Part shown: positions 1 through 10,143 of the stretch, in pieces | Position numbering within the stretch: the stretch's first letter is position 1 | Layout: the number at the start of each line of letters is the position of its first letter | Source of the DNA: Fimbriimonadia bacterium | Lineage (GTDB): Bacteria; Armatimonadota; Fimbriimonadia; Fimbriimonadales; JABRVX01 | NCBI GenBank assembly: GCA_039961735.1 | Contig: JABRVX010000029.1 | Coordinates: forward strand, 1 to 54,437 | Length of the DNA stretch: 54,437 bases | Reading direction: 5' to 3' | Position numbers and translations under genes: made by a program | Notes under the pieces: generated by a model | The model's input: the letters and a program-made list of their open reading frames with translations, nothing else | Told to the model about the DNA's origin: nothing | Databases searched by the model: none

Positions 1-92
1 GGACGGCGATGCCACGTTCGCGAGCCGATTCCGCCTGCTGACCCGGTGGCGTTGTGGGTGGGGGGTATCTGCGCACCGTGGACAGCCCTCCC

Positions 93-115
93 GTCACGCT
101 GAGCCTGTCGAAGCG
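93..115 (+). repeat. Dispersed intergenic repeat, copy 1
   Basis: The 23-base unit GTCACGCTGAG-C-CTGTCGAAGCG. It differs by one base from the copy at 158-180 and recurs inverted at 240-278. Short palindromic units of this kind are scattered between genes in many high-GC bacteria. Confidence 0.75.
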
Positions 116-157
116 CGGCCCAGGGCGTCCATTGTCGGGGCGTCCTCGTCATTATAA

Positions 158-180
158 GTCACGCTGAGCTTGTCGAAGCG
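158..180 (+). repeat. Dispersed intergenic repeat, copy 2
   Basis: Same 23-base unit as at 93-115 with a single C-to-T change (GAGCTTGTCG for GAGCCTGTCG), in the same orientation 65 bases further on. Confidence 0.75.
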
Positions 181-239
181 TGCAATCGTGCGCCGCGAGC
201 GTTGTGGCAAGAGGTGATAGTGTGCGACGGGCGAGGCCA

Positions 240-278
240 CGCTTCGACAGGCTCAGGCTTACACAGGCTAAGCGTGAC
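240..278 (-). repeat. Dispersed intergenic repeat, copy 3, inverted and interrupted
   Basis: The reverse complement of the unit is split here. CGCTTCGACAGGCTCAG (240-256) and GCGTGAC (272-278) are separated by 15 bases that look like a partial duplication of ACAGGCTAAG. With the copies at 93 and 158 it can form an inverted-repeat pair. Confidence 0.65.
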
Positions 279-326
279 GGAAGGAGCCGCGTTGGCAGTA
301 ATTGGCCACGCCTCGTGGCGATGAGC

Positions 327-3083
<2,757 letters not shown>

Positions 3084-3102
3084 GTTTCGGAAGGTTGGGC
3101 GG

Positions 3103-3108
3103 AGTATA
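3103..3108 (-). promoter_or_regulatory. Candidate -10 element for valS
   Basis: TATACT on the minus strand, about 20 bases before the valS ATG, in the atpG-valS gap. No good -35 is visible at 17 bases. The same hexamer occurs upstream of tRNA-Gly and the prepilin gene in this window, which supports it as the local -10 form. Confidence 0.35.
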
Positions 3109-3123
3109 CCAGCGGCAGCGCCT

Positions 3124-3984
3124 TTACCCTGAGAGTGCTTCGGCGCCGGCGACGACCTCGAGCAGTTCCTTCGTAATGCCGGCCTGACGAACGGTATTTG
3201 CGTGGAGGGTCAACTCACGGATCATCGTGGCGGCGTTATCCGTGGCAGCGCTCATGGCGGTCATCCGGGAGCCGTGCTCGCTGGCATTCGCTTCGATGAA
3301 AGCTTGATAGACGAGCGTCCGGAGGTAGTGGGGCAGGAGCCTGCCGAGAAGCTCGGCAGCGGAGGGTTCGAAAATATAGTCGAGCGCAGGGCCGTTCTCG
3401 CCATCGCTCGGCGGCTCGATGGGCAGGAGCTGGGTCACGGTCGGCACTTGCTTCAGCGGGGAGATGAACTTGCTGTACACCACATAGATGGCATCCGTCT
3501 CGCCGGAGACGAACATCTCCGTGATGCGCGCTGTCACAGTTCCCGCGTCTACGAGTGTGGCACCCGTCGGCGGGAACGAGTAATGCTCGGCCACCTGATA
3601 GCCGCGCTTGGAGACGAACGCCTGGCCCTTTTTACCCACGGTGATGAGCCGCCACGCCTCGACCGGCCGCTCCCTCAGTAATCCCTCCGCGCATCGCAGG
3701 ATGTTCGTGTTGAAGCTGCCGCACAGACCGCGATCCGAAGTGATGAGCAGCGCCCCGGCGCGTTGGATGGGACGAACGGCGAGCAGCGGATGATCTGGCA
3801 GGTCCCCCGCCGCTCCGAGCTGCCGCATCAGATCCAGCATCTTCTCTGAGAACGGGCGTGCTTGCAACACACGGTCTTGCGCTCTCTTCAGTCGCGCCGC
3901 CGCGACCAGCTTCATCGCGCGAGTGATCTGCTGGATGCTCTTGGCGGTTCGTATGCGCCCTCGGATCTGCTTCAGCGTTGCCAT
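3124..3984 (-). CDS. atpG: F1F0 ATP synthase gamma subunit
   Basis: Central rotor shaft of F1, coupling proton flow to ATP synthesis at the inner face of the membrane. The 286 residues match the family. The N-terminal helix is typical (MATLKQIRGRIRTAKSIQQI, then TRAMKLVAAARLKRAQ). The C-terminal helix carries the family signature, seen as ERGSRM-like EHGSRMTAMSAATDNA followed by N-KQAGIT-type residues (VRQAGITKELLEVVAGAEAL). It starts 6 bases after the atpA stop, so the two are co-transcribed. No atpH, atpD or atpC is present nearby. Confidence 0.98.
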   Translation of the reverse strand: MATLKQIRGRIRTAKSIQQITRAMKLVAAARLKRAQDRVLQARPFSEKMLDLMRQLGAAGDLPDHPLLAVRPIQRAGALLITSDRGLCGSFNTNILRCAEGLLRERPVEAWRLITVGKKGQAFVSKRGYQVAEHYSFPPTGATLVDAGTVTARITEMFVSGETDAIYVVYSKFISPLKQVPTVTQLLPIEPPSDGENGPALDYIFEPSAAELLGRLLPHYLRTLVYQAFIEANASEHGSRMTAMSAATDNAATMIRELTLHANTVRQAGITKELLEVVAGAEALSG

Positions 3985-3990
3985 CTCAGT

Positions 3991-5511
3991 CTACTTGAAC
4001 AGCTCCTTGAAGCGCTCCACGGCCTTTCGCAGTGTGTCTTCGGTCTCCGCGCTGAACTCGCCGGTGGCGCGGATGGTCTCCGGTACGTCGGGATAGTTCG
4101 CCTTCACGAACTCCAGCAGCTCCGACTCGAAGCGCGGCACATCGGCGGGGTCTATATCGTCCAGATAGCCAGCCGACCCGCTGAAGATGGAAATCACTTG
4201 GTCTTCCACGGGCATGCCGGAGAACTGGGGCTGGTTGAGCAATGCCTGCAGATGTTCACCCCGAATGAGCTGGTTCTGCGTGGCTTTGTCCAGGTCGGAT
4301 GCGAACTGCGCGAACGCCTGCACCTCGCGATACTGTGCCATGTCCAATCGCAGACGACCGGCCACCGACTTCATCGCCTTGATCTGAGCGCTTCCGCCCA
4401 CGCGGCTTACCGAGATGCCCACGTTGATGGCGGGGCGCACGCCAGCAAAGAACAGGTCGGGCTCCAGGTATATCTGGCCGTCCGTGATCGAGATGACGTT
4501 CGTCGGAATATACGCCGACACGTCGCCGGCTTGCGTCTCGATGATCGGGAGGGCGGTCAGGCTTCCTCCGCCCTTCTCGTCGTTCAGCTTTGCGGCACGC
4601 TCCAGCAGCCTGCTATGAAGGTAGAAAACGTCGCCGGGGTATGCCTCCCGTCCCGGAGGCCTGCGCAACAGCAAGGATACCGCTCGGTAGGCCTGTGCGT
4701 GCTTCGACAGATCATCGTACACCACCAGCGCATGCATGCCGTTGTCGCGGAAATACTCGCCGATGGTTGCGCCAGCGAACGGGGCCAGGTACTGCATCGC
4801 GTTCGAATCGTCTGCGGACGCGACGATGACCGTCGTGTAGTCCATGGCTCCGAATTGCTTCAGCGAGTCCACCACTCGCGCGATGGTGGACATGCGCTGA
4901 CCGATGGCGACGTAGATGCAGTAGACCGGCTTGCTGGTCTCCTGCGTGTGCTTCTGGTTGATGATGGTGTCCACGCAGATGGCCGTTTTGCCCGTCTGGC
5001 GGTCCCCAATGACCAGCTCTCGCTGACCGCGGCCAATCGGGATCATCGAATCGATGGCCTTGATGCCGGTCTGCAACGGCTCTTTGACCGGCTGGCGCTC
5101 GACCACGCCAGGAGCCACGGTCTCGAGTTTGCGGAACTCGTCGGACTGAATTGGCCCGCCGCCGTCCACTGGCTGACCGAGGGCGTTGATGACTCGACCC
5201 AGCACGCCGCGTCCGACCGGGATCTCGATGATGCGCCCGGTGCGCTTTACCTCGTCGCCTTCTGAGATGGCACTGTCGGAGCCGAGCAAGATGGCGCCGA
5301 TGTTGTCCTCTTCGAGGTTCAGCGCCAGGCCGAAGACGCCGCCTGGGAACTCCAGTAGCTCTCCCATCATGGCGTCCTTCAGGCCATACACGCGGGCGAT
5401 GCCGTCGCCCACCTGTAGCACGACGCCCACGCTCTCGACGGTGGTGCCGCTGCGAAACTCGGTGAGTTCCTTCTCTAGGATGCTGGTGATCTCTTCCGGT
5501 CGAATGGGCAT
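3991..5511 (-). CDS. atpA: F1F0 ATP synthase alpha subunit
   Basis: Non-catalytic nucleotide-binding subunit of the F1 hexamer. It has the Walker A motif GDRQTGKTA and the alpha-type segments [19 protein letters not shown] near the start and [13 protein letters not shown] near the middle. I chose the ATG at 5511 ([16 protein letters not shown], 506 residues) because it gives the normal family N-terminus and has AGGGGGA about 9 bases upstream; a longer frame from 5577 adds 22 residues unlike the family. It leads an atpA-atpG pair. The expected upstream atpB-E-F-H genes are absent: a nitroreductase lies upstream instead. Confidence 0.97.
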   Translation of the reverse strand: MPIRPEEITSILEKELTEFRSGTTVESVGVVLQVGDGIARVYGLKDAMMGELLEFPGGVFGLALNLEEDNIGAILLGSDSAISEGDEVKRTGRIIEIPVGRGVLGRVINALGQPVDGGGPIQSDEFRKLETVAPGVVERQPVKEPLQTGIKAIDSMIPIGRGQRELVIGDRQTGKTAICVDTIINQKHTQETSKPVYCIYVAIGQRMSTIARVVDSLKQFGAMDYTTVIVASADDSNAMQYLAPFAGATIGEYFRDNGMHALVVYDDLSKHAQAYRAVSLLLRRPPGREAYPGDVFYLHSRLLERAAKLNDEKGGGSLTALPIIETQAGDVSAYIPTNVISITDGQIYLEPDLFFAGVRPAINVGISVSRVGGSAQIKAMKSVAGRLRLDMAQYREVQAFAQFASDLDKATQNQLIRGEHLQALLNQPQFSGMPVEDQVISIFSGSAGYLDDIDPADVPRFESELLEFVKANYPDVPETIRATGEFSAETEDTLRKAVERFKELFK

Positions 5512-5614
5512 GTCGGTCTGTCCCCCTGCGCATGAAGCCGCCGGTGCCTCGCCCATAAGGACCCAGGCACACGGCAAACCGCGTCCGCCCCGAAGCGGCG
5601 CGGTCAGTCCGCTC

Positions 5615-5620
5615 TTTATA
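5615..5620 (-). promoter_or_regulatory. Candidate -10 element for atpA-atpG
   Basis: TATAAA on the minus strand about 104 bases before the atpA ATG, with only a weak TTCGAC 19 bases upstream. The leader between it and atpA contains a GC-rich hairpin (CCGC...GCGG around 5585-5602). The absence of other ATP-synthase genes upstream implies a promoter somewhere in 5512-5647. Confidence 0.35.
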
Positions 5621-5647
5621 CCTCAGAGCCTCCTGCGCGGTCGAAGC

Positions 5648-6157
5648 TCACCAGAGGTTCGTGTGGATGCGGCTTTCATCGAATCGCTCGGGATGTTCCG
5701 GTGTGTCTGCGGGTATGCCGATGGGCACGAAGGCGAAGGGCTCGACGTAGCTAGGCAACTGAAAAGCGCGGCGGAAGGAAAGCACGCGCTCTGGGTCCGG
5801 GTAGACCGCAGTCCACACCGCGCCCAAGCCCAACCCGTGCGCCATCAGCAGCAAGTTCTGCGTGGCGGCGGCGAGGTCTTGCGGCCACAGATCGCGATAC
5901 TTGACGCCGGTGGTGTCGGAGCAGACGAGAACGCCGACGCTGGCCTGCTTGCTCATCTGGGCGTAGGGATGGATTAGGGCGACGGTGTCTAAGAGGCGTC
6001 GGTCTCGAACGACGATGAAATGCCAAGGTCTCTGGTTGCCGGCAGAGGGAGCGTACATTGCCGCGAGAAGCATCTCGCGCACAGATTCTTCGGGGATCTC
6101 GCCCGGGGCGAAGTTTCGGATGCTTCTGCGGTGCAGGATTGCCTCGCGCAGGTCCAT
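5648..6157 (-). CDS. Nitroreductase family protein
   Basis: FMN-dependent oxidoreductase of the nitroreductase fold, presumably NAD(P)H-using; the substrate cannot be told from sequence. The 169 residues are at the short end of the family. The N-terminal FMN-binding motif is RRSIRNF (residues 10-16). MYAPSAGNQRPWHFIVV (33-49) and the C-terminal GLGLGAVWTAVYP segment are typical. A good ribosome site (ACAAGGAGAG) sits 3-8 bases upstream of the ATG. It precedes atpA on the same strand with a 136-base gap. An 8-bp hairpin (CTCCGCCT/AGGCGGAG) lies upstream at 6177-6198. Confidence 0.93.
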   Translation of the reverse strand: MDLREAILHRRSIRNFAPGEIPEESVREMLLAAMYAPSAGNQRPWHFIVVRDRRLLDTVALIHPYAQMSKQASVGVLVCSDTTGVKYRDLWPQDLAAATQNLLLMAHGLGLGAVWTAVYPDPERVLSFRRAFQLPSYVEPFAFVPIGIPADTPEHPERFDESRIHTNLW

Positions 6158-6261
6158 GGTCTCTCCTTGTCGTGTACTCCGCCTACGGCGAGGCGGAGAA
6201 GTGTCGCTATCTCCCTTCTCGCGAAGAATCGCACAATCCTGCCGAGGTGGGCCCTTTGTTG

Positions 6262-6294
6262 ATGCCTCCGCCGCAAGCGGTGGAGATATTCATG
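6262..6294 (+). repeat. Palindromic intergenic repeat, copy A
   Basis: ATGCCTCCGCCGC-AA-GCGGTGGAG, then ATATTCATG. The centre folds as a hairpin of about 9-10 bp with one G:T pair. A second copy is at 22307-22339, where the loop reads TT and three to four flanking bases differ. Confidence 0.7.
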
Positions 6295-6308
6295 GCTCTC
6301 ACGAAGCG

Positions 6309-6336
6309 CGAGGGGCGGGTGATTGCCCGCCCCTCG
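6309..6336 (-). terminator. Strong hairpin after the prepilin operon
   Basis: An 11-bp perfect stem (CGAGGGGCGGG/CCCGCCCCTCG) with a 6-base loop starts 7 bases beyond the stop of the 57-residue gene. No T-run follows on the minus strand, so it may act as a 3' stabiliser or a factor-assisted terminator. Confidence 0.6.
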
Positions 6337-6342
6337 ACGAGA

Positions 6343-6516
6343 CTACATGCCTGGAGCCGAGCCGGGTGGAACCGCTCCGGGCGGGTCACCGTATCGCTCT
6401 GGAACCTGGCCCGGATCGGTGCCCTGGCCTCCCATGTAGCGAGCCACGACGAAGCCCGCAATAACGATCAGAACGACCAAGACGATGATCAGCCCGAGCT
6501 TGTTATCCTTGCCCAT
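6343..6516 (-). CDS. 57-residue single-span membrane peptide, coupled to prepilin gene
   Basis: Unrecognised small protein. ATG is at 6516 and TAG at 6343-6345. It begins MGKDNKLGLII, followed by one hydrophobic span of about 18 residues (roughly 7-25: LGLIIVLVVLIVIAGFVV). After ARYMGGQ comes a proline- and glycine-rich tail ending in PPGAVPPGSAPGM. The start lies 6 bases after the stop of the prepilin-like gene, and GGCGGAG inside that gene's end serves as ribosome site, so translation is probably coupled. The stop is followed at once by a strong hairpin. Short basic N-terminus plus one span suggests an inner-membrane protein with a periplasmic or surface tail. Function is unknown; a role in assembling or anchoring its pseudopilin partner is an inference from position. 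Confidence 0.75.
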   Translation of the reverse strand: MGKDNKLGLIIVLVVLIVIAGFVVARYMGGQGTDPGQVPERYGDPPGAVPPGSAPGM

Positions 6517-6522
6517 TGCCGA

Positions 6523-7389
6523 CTACTCCGCCAGACACCCGTAGATCCAGGTCATCCACTTGATGTTTGCGGCATTCGCGTCGCGCCGGCTTTGGTCTCG
6601 ATGCCAGCTGTCGCCGCAGGAAGCGGGCACGTCCGCGATGTTCATGGTAGGCTTCACCTGGTCCCATCGGTAGAACTTGGTGTGGCTGTCGAGGAACGTG
6701 ATGTTGAGGCCGCCTCCGTTCTCATTGAAGCCGGAGAGTGACTCGCCTTGCTTGCCTGCGATGTGGCGGGTCGAAGCACAGATGCCGGCGCAGTTCACGC
6801 ACATGTTATCCGTTTCATAGCCCTTGAACCTGTTGTGCCCGGAGATGGACACACACTCGTTGATGGTGGTTCGGTAGCTTCCCGGTACGGAGTCGGCGAA
6901 CCAGACGTTCTTGGCCTTCGAGCGAACCAGGCGTTCGCGAACGATAATCGCATTGTCGCCGCTGTACCAACCCCCAATTCCGACGTTCAATCCGATGTTC
7001 AGCCATCCGTGGTTGTCGTCCTCGGAGTAGTTCCACCGCGTCGCGAACTTCGCTGGGTTGTTGAGCCGCGTGTCGCGGTTCTTATCACGGGATGGGCAAA
7101 GCAGCACCTGCTTCGACTTGACGTAAGGTTGGATGAGCCCGGTCCAGATGTAGCCGGCCGGGAAGCTGTCCGGATTGTTGATATGCACGCGACCATAGAA
7201 CAGGGTGCCGTTCTGGTCGAGCGTATACATCGTGCCTGCCTTGCCGAGTTGATTGCTGTTGCTCGCGCACTGGGTCTTCATGGCGGCCTCGCGCGCCTGC
7301 GCGAAGACAGGGAAGAGAATTGCTGCAAGGATTGCGATGATTGCGATAACGACCAGCAGCTCGATAAGGGTGAAACCTTTTCGCTGCAT
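6523..7389 (-). CDS. Prepilin-type N-terminal cleavage/methylation protein (DUF1559-like)
   Basis: Type IV pilin or type II secretion pseudopilin-like secreted protein. It starts [18 protein letters not shown]: a short basic leader, the prepilin peptidase site G|FTLIE, then the hydrophobic helix. The following [11 protein letters not shown] is a hallmark of the large paralogous families in Armatimonadota and Planctomycetes. The C-terminal part has the [17 protein letters not shown] segment like the H-x-DGH region of DUF1559 proteins. The ATG at 7389 (288 residues) is chosen because GGGAGG lies about 9 bases upstream and an extended -10 at 7431-7439 overlaps the longer frame that begins at 7440. 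The minor-pilin role is inferred; no pilus assembly genes are in the window. Confidence 0.92.
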   Translation of the reverse strand: MQRKGFTLIELLVVIAIIAILAAILFPVFAQAREAAMKTQCASNSNQLGKAGTMYTLDQNGTLFYGRVHINNPDSFPAGYIWTGLIQPYVKSKQVLLCPSRDKNRDTRLNNPAKFATRWNYSEDDNHGWLNIGLNVGIGGWYSGDNAIIVRERLVRSKAKNVWFADSVPGSYRTTINECVSISGHNRFKGYETDNMCVNCAGICASTRHIAGKQGESLSGFNENGGGLNITFLDSHTKFYRWDQVKPTMNIADVPASCGDSWHRDQSRRDANAANIKWMTWIYGCLAE

Positions 7390-7430
7390 CCGAGATAACC
7401 TCCCTATACGAGAATGAAGTGACGGCATAG

Positions 7431-7439
7431 AGTATATCA
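7431..7439 (-). promoter_or_regulatory. Extended -10 promoter of the prepilin-like gene
   Basis: TGATATACT on the minus strand, that is TGn followed by TATACT, about 42 bases before the ATG at 7389. The predicted transcript has a leader of about 35 bases with the GGGAGG ribosome site. The -35 (TCGCAA) is poor, as is usual for extended -10 promoters. Confidence 0.55.
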
Positions 7440-7528
7440 AGGATTCCAGGGATTTGCGAGTTAGCGCATCGAATTGGCGATGATCGCCTCGGAATGTACT
7501 CGATTAGGCGCATTCTGTGACAAAACGC

Positions 7529-8125
7529 TCATAGTCCCCATTCCATCGCATCCGGGTCCGGCCTGCCCAAACACTGCAGCGCCCGCCGCACCACACCGTC
7601 CACCAGCTCGTTCACAGTGGTCTGCCCGAAGTAGAAGCTCGGGCTGGCAGGCAGAACGATCGCTCCGGCCTCCGTGACCGCAACCAGGTTGCGCAGGTGA
7701 ACCAGGCTGAGCGGACTCTCTCGAATTAACAGCACCAGTCGCCGACGCTCCTTCAGCGCCACGTCTGCAGCCCGCGTGATTAGATCGTCCGATACGCCGT
7801 GCGCGATCCGCCCGACAGTACCCATGGAGCACGGGGCAATCAGCATCCCTTCGTGTCGGAACGACCCGCTCGCAGGCGGAGTCAAGAAGTCGCGATGGCC
7901 CAGGAACCGTACGTTGGGCAGTGGAGGCAGTCCCAAGCCCTCGGCGCTCGGCCTCTCCGGGTCTACGGTTAATCCCAACTCCTGCTTCAGCACGATGGCA
8001 GCGGGTGGCGAGATGATGGCGTACACCTCGTCGAAAGCGGTGGCCACGCGTTGGAGCGCGCAGACGCCATAGATCGCCCCACTTGCGCCTGTGATCCCTA
8101 GGACGACCCGTCCCGATGCGCTCAA
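7529..8125 (-). CDS. ubiX: UbiX-family flavin prenyltransferase
   Basis: Makes prenylated FMN, the cofactor of UbiD-type decarboxylases, from FMN and dimethylallyl phosphate. The 198 residues match the family. The N-terminal flavin loop is GITGASGAIYG (residues 9-19), MLIAPCSMGTVGRIAHG is the conserved middle, and RESPLSLVHLRNL the C-terminal motif. The start is a TTG at 8125 overlapping the stop of the preceding gene (TTGA), so it is translationally coupled to the DUF255-like gene. No ubiD is within the window, so the decarboxylase partner must be elsewhere. In many genomes this family serves menaquinone or ubiquinone synthesis or aromatic-acid decarboxylation. Confidence 0.93.
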   Translation of the reverse strand: MSASGRVVLGITGASGAIYGVCALQRVATAFDEVYAIISPPAAIVLKQELGLTVDPERPSAEGLGLPPLPNVRFLGHRDFLTPPASGSFRHEGMLIAPCSMGTVGRIAHGVSDDLITRAADVALKERRRLVLLIRESPLSLVHLRNLVAVTEAGAIVLPASPSFYFGQTTVNELVDGVVRRALQCLGRPDPDAMEWGL

Positions 8126-10113
8126 TCCTTTGCCCCCTTAGTCACTTTCAAGTAGCGGTCCGTGGCCATCGCTATGCCCGCCCGCTCCATCTCGGCGCCG
8201 CTCAGACTCCCTCCGAAGGCGTATAGAATGCGCCGCGCGAGCTGCAGGTGCTTGCGATCGCCGACAATCTCGTGCAGTTCGAGCACCAGCATTGCAGCAG
8301 CCGCGTTGGGCGAGATCATCTCGCCGTCCTCGACAGGCTTTAGGCTGATCATCCCGTTCCGAACGAGCTTGCTATCCACCGACTGCCCAGCCGCAAGCCG
8401 CGCTCGGTTACGATCGTCTCTGCGTCGGTCCTCGCTCCGCCACCACAAACCCCACCATCCATGGCGGTCCTCGAATGCCGCCTCGATCCGCTCGGCCTGC
8501 TTGACAGCAAAGTGGAGATATGCCTCGTCGCGTGTGACTCGGTACAGGACGATGGCGGCCCGTGCGGGCCACACCTGATCCGCAAGCAGACCCTCTGGGG
8601 CTCCAGGACCGTGGGGCAACAGACCAAACCGGTCTCTTGGAAGCTCCATCAGTTGGTTCACCGTGCGTCGGGCCACCTCGATATACTGGGAGTCTGCCAG
8701 CACCTCGCCGGCCGACGCGAAGGCGTACGCAGCAGCACCGTTGAGGTTGGTGTATACCGAGCTGTCCTTTGGCGGCATCATCGTCTTTCGTGCCGGGGCA
8801 TCCGCCATCTTGTCCACTGCGTCAGCCACTATCTCGCGGGCGTCCATCACGGATGTGCCCATCGCCTCCGCAACTTGCTCATAGGTTCGCGCAGCCCGCA
8901 GCGCGTGAAGAGAAGAGTTCCAGCCTAGCCCCTCCTTACCTTCGATGCCGAAGCGCAACGTCGCCGCGGTCAGTTCCGACGGCGTCAGGATGCCTTGAAG
9001 GTCTCTGACTGACCAGGCGTAGTAGCGCCCTGGTTCCTCGGGTTTGAAGGCACCGGCAATCCCCGTGATGAACGTGCCTTCGACCTGATCCCACATCTCG
9101 GACTGCAGCAGGTCGGCTGTGCGGCGAGCGACGGCGATGAACGACGGATTGTCCAGCAGAACACCTGCCCGAGCGTACAGTGATAGCATCTGAGCGTTGG
9201 CCTCGGTGAGCTTGGCGAAGTCGGGGAGTGTCATCTGGCGGTCGCGACTGCGAAGGTGGAAGCCACCGTGGACGGGATCGTGCAGTGCGCTATCTGCCAA
9301 CCGCTCGAGTGCTGCCGTTAGAATGCGCTCGGCCTCGAGGTCACCACCTTCTGCACGGTGTAACAAGAACCCTAGCGCCGCACCATCCAGCCGCTTTCCC
9401 ACCTCACCCGGTCGCAGGAAGCCGCCATTCGCTGAGTCGAAGAGCCTCACAATCGCATCGCGCGCCTCGATCACCGCTTGGACGCTTGGCGCAGCCGGGC
9501 GCTGCTCCGATGCCACGATGGCTTCCTCGACGCGAGCCCTCACCCTCACGACCGACCGAACGACTTCGCTGCGATTCAGCGACCACAGATCTATCGCGTT
9601 CTTCACGAAGAGCAGCATGCTTGGATCGCCGTCGGGTGGCAACGGCCCTGTTGCGGCATACACCTCGCCTTCCGGCGTGGCTGCCAGATAGAGCGGCAAC
9701 CCCGCCACATCGGAGGCGGCCTTGGCTTGCCACGCCAGCGAGTCTGCCAAGTCGGGCCGCTGAGCCGCATCCACCTTGACGCACACGAAGTGGCTGTTCA
9801 GATACTGGGCTATCTCGGGCTCGCCGAAGCACGACTGACCGAGCACCTGCGCCTCGTTGCTCCAGAACACACCGACGTCTACGAACAGTGGTTTGTCTTC
9901 GCGCTCGGCACGGGCCAGCGCCTCGGCCCCCCACTCGCTCCAATCGACCAACTCGTAGCGACAGGCCCAGAGATAGCCGGAGGAGGAGTTCTTGAGCGCG
10001 TTGGCGCGCCCATGCACTTCGTACCGCTCGAGGTACTTCGCACCCATCGCGGCTAGGGCTATGACCAGCACTACGTTGGCGAGCACTCGGTGGTTCGGCT
10101 TCAGACGCTGCAC
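8122..10113 (-). CDS. DUF255 (YyaL/SSP411-like) protein lacking the CxxC motif, membrane-anchored
   Basis: 663 residues from GTG 10113. Residues 10-24 are a hydrophobic N-terminal anchor. Residues 57-150 align with the thioredoxin-like DUF255 domain (WGAEALARAEREDKPLF, then EIAQYLNSHFVCVKVD and QRPDL). The rest resembles the six-hairpin-glycosidase-like half of these proteins, including ANAQMLSLYARAG and GRYYAWS. In the family, CHWC follows the G-Y-S-T segment. Here the aligned stretch reads GVFWSNEAQV, so both cysteines are replaced (S85 and A88) and thiol redox chemistry is not possible. The anchor also differs from the usually soluble family. The function of the family is poorly known. Its coupling with ubiX is by overlap only. 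Confidence 0.8.
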   Translation of the reverse strand: MQRLKPNHRVLANVVLVIALAAMGAKYLERYEVHGRANALKNSSSGYLWACRYELVDWSEWGAEALARAEREDKPLFVDVGVFWSNEAQVLGQSCFGEPEIAQYLNSHFVCVKVDAAQRPDLADSLAWQAKAASDVAGLPLYLAATPEGEVYAATGPLPPDGDPSMLLFVKNAIDLWSLNRSEVVRSVVRVRARVEEAIVASEQRPAAPSVQAVIEARDAIVRLFDSANGGFLRPGEVGKRLDGAALGFLLHRAEGGDLEAERILTAALERLADSALHDPVHGGFHLRSRDRQMTLPDFAKLTEANAQMLSLYARAGVLLDNPSFIAVARRTADLLQSEMWDQVEGTFITGIAGAFKPEEPGRYYAWSVRDLQGILTPSELTAATLRFGIEGKEGLGWNSSLHALRAARTYEQVAEAMGTSVMDAREIVADAVDKMADAPARKTMMPPKDSSVYTNLNGAAAYAFASAGEVLADSQYIEVARRTVNQLMELPRDRFGLLPHGPGAPEGLLADQVWPARAAIVLYRVTRDEAYLHFAVKQAERIEAAFEDRHGWWGLWWRSEDRRRDDRNRARLAAGQSVDSKLVRNGMISLKPVEDGEMISPNAAAAMLVLELHEIVGDRKHLQLARRILYAFGGSLSGAEMERAGIAMATDRYLKVTKGAKD

Positions 10114-10143
10114 TCTCTCGATACCCTCTAGAGGCAGACTACC

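Larger units (their letters stand above)
1..326. other. Gene-free 5' edge with dispersed repeats
   Basis: No convincing reading frame is present; short open frames here run through repeats. The stretch contains three copies of a short repeat (listed separately). A 6-bp hairpin at 305-319 (GCCACG-CCT-CGTGGC) lies 8 bases beyond the valS stop and could be a weak valS terminator; it lacks a real T-run. Confidence 0.6.

Noticed and set aside
3862-5265. 467-residue frame on the plus strand opposite atpA
   Set aside because: It is a mirror of a highly conserved gene in GC-rich sequence, with no domain or ribosome site.
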